This document shows positions 1 through 3,827 of a DNA stretch of 6,004 nt, one piece after another (position 1 is the first letter of the stretch; every line of letters begins with the position of its first letter). Source of the stretch: CAXMQS01 sp964195995 (GTDB lineage: Bacteria; Actinomycetota; Acidimicrobiia; Spongiisociales; JAOTWH01). The position numbers and the translations under genes were made by a program. Where the stretch lies: positions 1 through 6,004 of the forward strand of contig CAXMQS010000063.1 of the NCBI GenBank assembly GCA_964195995.1, written 5' to 3'. The notes below the pieces were generated by a model, which made no database searches, was not told the DNA's origin, and was given only the letters and a program-made list of their open reading frames with translations.

Positions 1-112
1 CGACCGCTGCGAACACGAGCCCGTATGTGCTCACCATGACGAGAACAGTGCTCGCACCAATGGCCCACCACTTGCGGCGCCAGCTGATGGCATCGGGGGG
101 AAGCACGGTCAT
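1..112 (-). CDS. N-terminal fragment of a predicted membrane protein (runs off left edge)
   Basis: Only the first 37 codons are in the window, so the family cannot be named. The reading is MTVLPPDAISWRRKWW followed by a hydrophobic stretch from about residue 15 to 37 (AIGASTVLVMVSTYGLVFAAV). This looks like a first transmembrane helix preceded by a basic, cytoplasmic RRK segment. That pattern would fit the start of a major facilitator or another polytopic transporter, but this is inference. The ATG at 110-112 is preceded by an in-frame TAA 12 nt upstream, so no upstream extension is possible. There is no Shine-Dalgarno; a TAACGT hexamer ends 6 nt before the ATG, as in leaderless transcripts. 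The gene follows the MalG-type permease by 45 nt on the same strand and could belong to the sugar operon, have its own promoter, or both. It does not look like an ABC ATPase N-terminus. Confidence 0.6.
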   Translation of the reverse strand, partial: MTVLPPDAISWRRKWWAIGASTVLVMVSTYGLVFAAV

Positions 113-118
113 GTCGGA

Positions 119-124
119 ACGTTA
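119..124 (-). promoter_or_regulatory. Candidate -10 element for a leaderless transcript of the left-edge gene
   Basis: On the minus strand the sequence reads TAACGT-TCCGAC-ATG. The TANNNT hexamer lies exactly 6 nt before the start codon, which would put the transcription start at or next to the A of ATG. No ribosome binding site is present (the upstream bases are pyrimidine-rich), which supports a leaderless reading. I see no convincing -35 hexamer, and the gene may also be read through from the permease genes. Confidence 0.4.
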
Positions 125-157
125 GGAGATGGAGAGAACCCCAGCGGCCCCAGGCGT

Positions 158-1096
158 CTAACCCTTGACTCCTCCAGCCGTCAGGCCGCGAACGAAGAAT
201 CGCTGCAGCGAGAAGAAGACGGCGAGCGGCAGCACCATCGAAATGAAGGCTCCCGCCGTTAGCAAATGGAACAGCTCTCCCCTGTTTCCGATCAGGCCCT
301 GCAACGCGATGGTGATCACGCGAACATCGGGAGTGCCCCCCAGGAAGACCAGGGCGACCAGAAAATCATTCCACACCCAGAGGAATTGGAAGATGGCAAA
401 TGACGCCAGCACCGGAACCGACAGCGGAACGATGAGGCGAACGAAGATCTGGAAGTGAGTTGCACCGTCGATCTTGGCCGATTCGATGATCGACGCCGGC
501 AGAGAGCCCATGTAGTTACGCAACAGATAGACGGCGAGCGGCAGGCCGAACCCGGTGTGAGCCAGCCATACGGCTAAGAACGTTCCGTTGAGATCGAGGT
601 CAGGGAAGATCGTCACCCCGAAGATCTCGGCACCGCTGCTGTAGAGCCGCAGGATGGGGATCAGAGCCATCTGTAGTGGCACAACGAGTAGGCCGACGAC
701 GACGACGAAGATGACCTGGCGTCCCTTGAAGTCCATCCAGGAAAAGGCGTAGGCCGCGAAAGCGGCGACGGTGATCGGGATCACAGTGGCCGGGATGCTC
801 ACCGCCAACGTGTTCATGAAGGCGTTGGTGAAGTCGCTGCCATCGAGCACAGCGCTGTAATTGTCAAGCGTCCACGCCGAGGTGTCAAAAGTGTTCCCCA
901 AGAATGTCCACCACCCGCTGGAGTCGATCAGCGTTCGGGGGCGGAACGATGTGATGAAGACGCCGAGGGTCGGGATGAACCACAGCAGAGCTATGACCAT
1001 GACGATCAGCTTCACCGGCCAGTTCTCGGCGAGGCGTGCTACGAAGCCCGGCTCTCCCTTGAGCCCGTCCTGGCGCGTGTCGGTAGCGGCGGTCAC
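158..1096 (-). CDS. Carbohydrate ABC transporter permease, MalG/AglG type (CUT1 family)
   Basis: This is a 312-residue inner-membrane permease that would pair with the adjacent MalF-type subunit to form the sugar channel of an ABC importer. Six hydrophobic segments are visible, at about residues 28-50, 95-119, 126-148, 172-193, 224-250 and 277-299. The cytoplasmic EAA loop that docks onto the ATPase is at residues 205-225 (ESAKIDGA, with the conserved Gly at 211, then LIVPLS). The C-terminus LTAGGVKG matches the typical end of MalG-type CUT1 permeases, and the segment LQGLIGNRGELFHLLTAGAF most recalls alpha-glucoside (AglG) permeases from memory of that family; the substrate remains inferred. 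The start is GTG (1094-1096), overlapping the upstream permease stop in a GTGA 4-nt overlap. An AGGAG lies 5 nt before it inside the end of the upstream gene, so translational coupling is likely. The stop is TAG. Length and topology are normal for the family. Confidence 0.93.
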   Translation of the reverse strand: MTAATDTRQDGLKGEPGFVARLAENWPVKLIVMVIALLWFIPTLGVFITSFRPRTLIDSSGWWTFLGNTFDTSAWTLDNYSAVLDGSDFTNAFMNTLAVSIPATVIPITVAAFAAYAFSWMDFKGRQVIFVVVVGLLVVPLQMALIPILRLYSSGAEIFGVTIFPDLDLNGTFLAVWLAHTGFGLPLAVYLLRNYMGSLPASIIESAKIDGATHFQIFVRLIVPLSVPVLASFAIFQFLWVWNDFLVALVFLGGTPDVRVITIALQGLIGNRGELFHLLTAGAFISMVLPLAVFFSLQRFFVRGLTAGGVKG

Positions 1097-2250
1097 CGCA
1101 TCTCCTCTTGGGCGCGGAAGCGCTTGACGTTGATGATCATGATCGGGACGACGGCGACCAACAGGATGACTGCAAGAGCCGCACCGCGGCCATCGTTCTT
1201 GTTAGTGAAGAACTCGGTAACCATCTGCTGAGCGACAACGCCGGTTCCATTGCGCCCGCCGGTCATGACCCACACGATGTCGAACACCTTCCAGGTAGTG
1301 ATAACGATCGTGGTTCCAACAACAACGATGGTTGATGAGATCATTGGGAAGACGACGCGCCAGAACACCTGAATCTCGTTGGCGCCGTCAATCCGGGCCG
1401 CCTCGAGGATGTCGTCTGGGACCGACTTGATCGCCGCAGACAAGATCACCATGGCGAAACCTGTCTGCAACCAGATGAGGACCACCATGAGCATGAGGTT
1501 GTTCCACGGTTCCTGCTGCAGCCACGACACAGGATCGGCGCCAATCCCCTGCCAGATCCCGTTGAGCAAGCCGATCTGCTCACCGAATCCTTCGGGGCGA
1601 AAGCTGTAGACGAAGCGCCACACGATGGAGGCCCCGACCATCGAGATGGCCATCGGCATGAATATCAGCGATTTGGAAAAGGCCTCGGCTCGACGGCCCA
1701 GCTTGTCAACCAACGTTGCGAACGCCAGCCCGATGGCAACGGCGGCAAGTGGCACGACGATCACCCAGATGATGCTGTTGCGAATCGAAGTCAGCGTTGA
1801 TGAATCGGTGAACACGTCTGTGAAGTTGTCAAGGCCGACGAAGGCCTCACCTTTGGCGTCCTTGAAACTAAGCAGGGTGGTGTTGATCGCCGGGTACACG
1901 AGGTAGATCGACAGGATGACCAGAGCAGGGCCGACGAAGACGAAGGGGCGCACTCCCTCGCGGAGTCCTTCCGGCAACTTATTGGTCAGCCAGTCCATCC
2001 CGAAATAGAGGGCGAACACCCCGAAGACACCGACGACGATGGCGACGACTACGACTACGACTCGATTGGCGTCGGCGTCACGCAGGAGATCGAAGCTCAG
2101 CCACAATACGAAGAAGCCGACGATGGGGATGGCGAAGGCGGCGAGGATGCGAGCCAGGGCCAGCAGCGGTCCGCCGGACCGCTGGTCATCGTCGCCCAAC
2201 GGCGGCTCTTCGACAGCCACTGGCGACTCGCGCTCGGGGGTCTCCTCCAT
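1093..2250 (-). CDS. Carbohydrate ABC transporter permease, MalF/AglF type (CUT1 family)
   Basis: This is a 385-residue inner-membrane permease and the partner of the MalG-type subunit. The first 28 residues are acidic and hydrophilic. Two extra hydrophobic helices follow (about 29-56 and 63-87), then a six-helix core at about 103-127, 157-181, 192-216, 251-273, 303-328 and 357-375. The EAA loop is at 283-302 (EAARIDGA with Gly289, ending VVFP). The eight-helix count recalls Escherichia coli MalF, but the large periplasmic P2 loop of that protein is absent. The ATG at 2248-2250 is the earliest possible start, because an in-frame TAG lies 15 nt upstream. There is no clear Shine-Dalgarno, only GAGTGAG-like bases. 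The gene follows the solute-binding protein gene by 67 nt, a gap holding a strong stem-loop, and its TGA stop overlaps the next gene. The substrate is unproven; an alpha-glucoside or maltose-like sugar is the best guess from the neighbours. Confidence 0.92.
   Translation of the reverse strand: MEETPERESPVAVEEPPLGDDDQRSGGPLLALARILAAFAIPIVGFFVLWLSFDLLRDADANRVVVVVVAIVVGVFGVFALYFGMDWLTNKLPEGLREGVRPFVFVGPALVILSIYLVYPAINTTLLSFKDAKGEAFVGLDNFTDVFTDSSTLTSIRNSIIWVIVVPLAAVAIGLAFATLVDKLGRRAEAFSKSLIFMPMAISMVGASIVWRFVYSFRPEGFGEQIGLLNGIWQGIGADPVSWLQQEPWNNLMLMVVLIWLQTGFAMVILSAAIKSVPDDILEAARIDGANEIQVFWRVVFPMISSTIVVVGTTIVITTWKVFDIVWVMTGGRNGTGVVAQQMVTEFFTNKNDGRGAALAVILLVAVVPIMIINVKRFRAQEEMR
2045..2062. repeat. 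Short hexanucleotide tandem repeat inside the MalF-type gene
   Basis: The plus strand carries three consecutive CGACTA-type units. On the coding (minus) strand they are alternating GTC and GTA codons that encode most of a run of six valines (V64-V69) in the second membrane helix. A change by a whole unit would keep the frame and add or remove two valines. Confidence 0.6.
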
Positions 2251-2271
2251 CCGACACTCACTCTAGACGCG

Positions 2272-2301
2272 GAAAAGCGGCCCCCGGCGGGGCCGCTTCT
2301 C
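2272..2301 (-). terminator. Intercistronic GC-rich stem-loop (attenuator or RNA-stabilising hairpin)
   Basis: A perfect 10-bp inverted repeat (AAGCGGCCCC / GGGGCCGCTT, at 2275-2284 and 2289-2298) encloses a 4-nt loop. In the minus-strand RNA it can be extended to 13 bp using one G-U pair, giving GAGAAGCGGCCCC paired with GGGGCCGCUUUUC. It starts 16 nt after the solute-binding protein stop codon and ends 21 nt before the permease start. The T run reads TTTTCC on the minus strand, so any terminator activity faces the operon direction, but the U residues are largely absorbed by the stem. It is therefore better read as a partial terminator or a 3'-end stabiliser for the binding-protein message than as a full stop. 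Confidence 0.7.
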
Positions 2302-2317
2302 ACATAGTTGGGTTTGC

Positions 2318-3664
2318 TTAGCCAGCGGGCCAGCCAGCCTCGATGGTGTCAGCAACGTCTTGCGCCGACGTGCCAAGAGTCCAATCGACCATTCCGTCCC
2401 AGAAGCTGCGCTGGCCAACCTCTGGAGGCATCAGGTCGGAAGCGTCGAACACGAATGTGTTTGCCGCCAGCGCTCCTGTGACAGTGGCTGCGATCACTTT
2501 GGCACCGTCTGACTCGTAGCAGTCCGGGTCGGTGTTCTTGTTTCCAGGCAGGCGTTCAACACCGGCGACGCCGTGGCCACCGAAATCACTGGCGGTTCCG
2601 CCGCTGGCCGAGGCCAGCACGCAGTTCCACGTTGGCGTGATCCAGTCAGTCAGGGCAGCCCTGACGGCTGGTGAGTCGTTGAACACCATGAGGGTGTCTC
2701 CAGCGCCCAGGGCGCCAGTGTTGCCACCGATCGTCGGGAACGGGAAGAACTCGACTTGCCCCTCTGCTGCGTCCTCAGGGAAGAAGTTCGAGATGAACGA
2801 ACCCTGCTTCAGCATCAGACAGCTCGGCGGATCGTTGAACAGCGGCAGAGGCGACTCGCCGAAGGCGATAGCGGAGACCGCTTCGGGACCTCCGAGCACG
2901 AAGCCCTCGCCGAACATGATCTCTCCGAAGAGATCGAAGGCTTCGACGATCGCAGGATCGTTGAATGGGATGTCGTGCTTGAACCAGTCGGCGTATAGGT
3001 CGCCACCTGAGTTCCTAACCACGATGTCCTCGAGCCAGTCGGTGCCGGGCCAGCCGGTGGCGTCGCCACTCTCGAATCCGAAACACCACGGGGTGTAGCC
3101 GTCGGAGACCATGGTTTCGCTCAGCGATACCAGATCATCGAAAGTCTCGGGGATGTCGTATCCCTCGGCCTCGAAGGTGGCCGTCTCGTAGAAGATGATG
3201 GACTTGAAATTGGGGAACCACGGAAGGCCGTAGTGCTCACCGTCGTCGCACAGTCCGAGGTCCATCCAGAACTTCGAATGGTTGGACTCGAGCTCTGCGA
3301 TGTCGAACCCAAGGGTTTCCATCGATACCAGAGCACCCTCATCGGCGAAGGGACAGATAGATGCGGGCTGTGGTGTGAATGAAACATCGGGCGGGTTACC
3401 GCCGTCGACTCGAATGCGCAATTGCGCCTCGAAGTCGTCAGAGCCCTCGTAGGTCAGATCAGACCCGGTTTCCGTGTTATAGACGTCTAGGAATCCTTGT
3501 AGGGCGTCGCCCTCCTCCCCGGTCGGGGCTCCGAATATCGAGAAATCAGCTCCGGCAAGGGCTCCTGCATCTCCCGTAGTTGGCGTGTCGCTGCCGCTAT
3601 CGCCGCAGGCCGCGGCGATCATGGCAAATACAGCGACGAGCGCGAACCATCGTGTTTTTCGCAT
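2318..3664 (-). CDS. Sugar ABC transporter solute-binding lipoprotein (CUT1, AglE/MalE-like)
   Basis: This is a 448-residue extracellular receptor that binds a sugar and delivers it to the permease pair. The N-terminus MRKTRW plus a hydrophobic stretch ending FAMIAAAC is a lipoprotein signal peptide. Cleavage before Cys20 would leave a lipid-anchored protein with a Ser/Thr/Gly/Asp linker (about 21-40). The mature domain has the features of a group 1 extracellular sugar-binding protein: DDFEAQLRIRVDGGNPPDV near 76-94, GLPWFPNFKSIIFY near 147-159, a Trp-rich GWPGTDWLEDI near 204-214, and a C-terminal FWDGMVDWTLG near 421-431. The W-rich block resembles alpha-glucoside binders from memory. Six cysteines besides Cys20 (104, 139, 194, 282, 348, 382) may form disulfides. 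The start at 3664 is chosen because AGGAGG lies 9 nt upstream and the signal peptide begins there; an in-frame ATG three codons earlier directly abuts the AGGAGG and is unlikely. The stop is TAA. It is the first gene of the operon. Confidence 0.93.
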   Translation of the reverse strand: MRKTRWFALVAVFAMIAAACGDSGSDTPTTGDAGALAGADFSIFGAPTGEEGDALQGFLDVYNTETGSDLTYEGSDDFEAQLRIRVDGGNPPDVSFTPQPASICPFADEGALVSMETLGFDIAELESNHSKFWMDLGLCDDGEHYGLPWFPNFKSIIFYETATFEAEGYDIPETFDDLVSLSETMVSDGYTPWCFGFESGDATGWPGTDWLEDIVVRNSGGDLYADWFKHDIPFNDPAIVEAFDLFGEIMFGEGFVLGGPEAVSAIAFGESPLPLFNDPPSCLMLKQGSFISNFFPEDAAEGQVEFFPFPTIGGNTGALGAGDTLMVFNDSPAVRAALTDWITPTWNCVLASASGGTASDFGGHGVAGVERLPGNKNTDPDCYESDGAKVIAATVTGALAANTFVFDASDLMPPEVGQRSFWDGMVDWTLGTSAQDVADTIEAGWPAG

Positions 3665-3673
3665 GCTTGTCAT

Positions 3674-3679
3674 CCTCCT
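3674..3679 (-). promoter_or_regulatory. Strong Shine-Dalgarno that fixes the solute-binding protein start
   Basis: On the minus strand AGGAGG is followed by 9 nt and then the ATG at 3662-3664. It is the only consensus ribosome binding site ahead of a first gene in the window, which fits a protein needed in high amounts. A second partial copy (CAGGAG, plus-strand positions 3688-3693) lies a little upstream and sits in a small hairpin. Confidence 0.85.
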
Positions 3680-3765
3680 GATAAATACTCCTGGCGACAG
3701 GAAGGCGAACCCCTTCCCGTCTCCCGTGACGATACCGCCGACCAGGTCACCTCCCATCTCTGCCC

Positions 3766-3797
3766 GCGCCTGATGTGGTCAAACGTCCACTCAGCGC
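3766..3797. promoter_or_regulatory. Imperfect inverted repeat, possible operator
   Basis: The core is GTGG-N8-CCAC (3775-3790). It is flanked by CTGA on the left (3770-3773) and TCAG on the right (3791-3794), then GCG (3766-3768) and CGC (3795-3797). Two single unpaired bases on the left arm (3769 and 3774) break the symmetry. It lies between the two divergent genes, where a regulator of either could bind, but it matches no operator consensus that I recognise. Confidence 0.3.
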
Positions 3798-3815
3798 GTT
3801 GTCACACCCCGCCTC

Positions 3816-3821
3816 TAGCAT
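3816..3821 (+). promoter_or_regulatory. Candidate -10 element for a leaderless helicase transcript
   Basis: The sequence reads TAGCAT-CGCTCC-ATG, so a TANNNT hexamer lies 6 nt before the start codon and the predicted transcription start falls on the A of ATG. No Shine-Dalgarno is present. The same spacing is found ahead of the left-edge gene. No good -35 is seen at 17-18 nt upstream. Confidence 0.45.
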
Positions 3822-3827
3822 CGCTCC

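Larger units (their letters stand above)
3665..3827. other. Divergent intergenic region between sugar operon and helicase gene
   Basis: These 163 bp must hold the promoters of both units. Next to the sugar operon are its Shine-Dalgarno and a small hairpin (3689-3702). In the middle is an imperfect palindrome (3766-3797). Next to the helicase is a TAGCAT -10-like element. I could not find a convincing paired -35/-10 for the sugar operon. The best single pieces on the minus strand are a TTGACC (3777-3782) and a TATCGT (3730-3735), but they are not properly spaced from each other or from good partners. Confidence 0.7.

Noticed and set aside
165..458. A 97-codon plus-strand open frame inside the MalG-type permease gene
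   Set aside because: It is antisense to the permease C-terminal half and looks like a composition artefact rather than a gene.
2532..3098. A 188-codon plus-strand open frame inside the solute-binding protein gene
   Set aside because: It is antisense to a well-supported gene and its translation is Ser/Pro-rich with no recognisable family.
3665..3757. A 31-residue N-terminal extension of the solute-binding protein
   Set aside because: It would place a hydrophilic, Gly-rich stretch before a proper lipoprotein signal peptide and would run through the AGGAGG ribosome binding site. The start at 3664, 9 nt after AGGAGG, explains the sequence better.
3730..3782. TTGACC and TATCGT on the minus strand as a promoter pair for the sugar operon
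   Set aside because: The two elements are over 40 nt apart, and neither has a suitable partner at 16-19 nt, so I do not call a promoter there.
3799..3804. TTGTCA as a -35 box for the helicase
   Set aside because: It matches the -35 consensus at 5 of 6 bases but lies only 11 nt before the TAGCAT hexamer, too close for a standard promoter. At the usual 17-nt spacing the -10 position holds CGCTCC, which is not -10-like.
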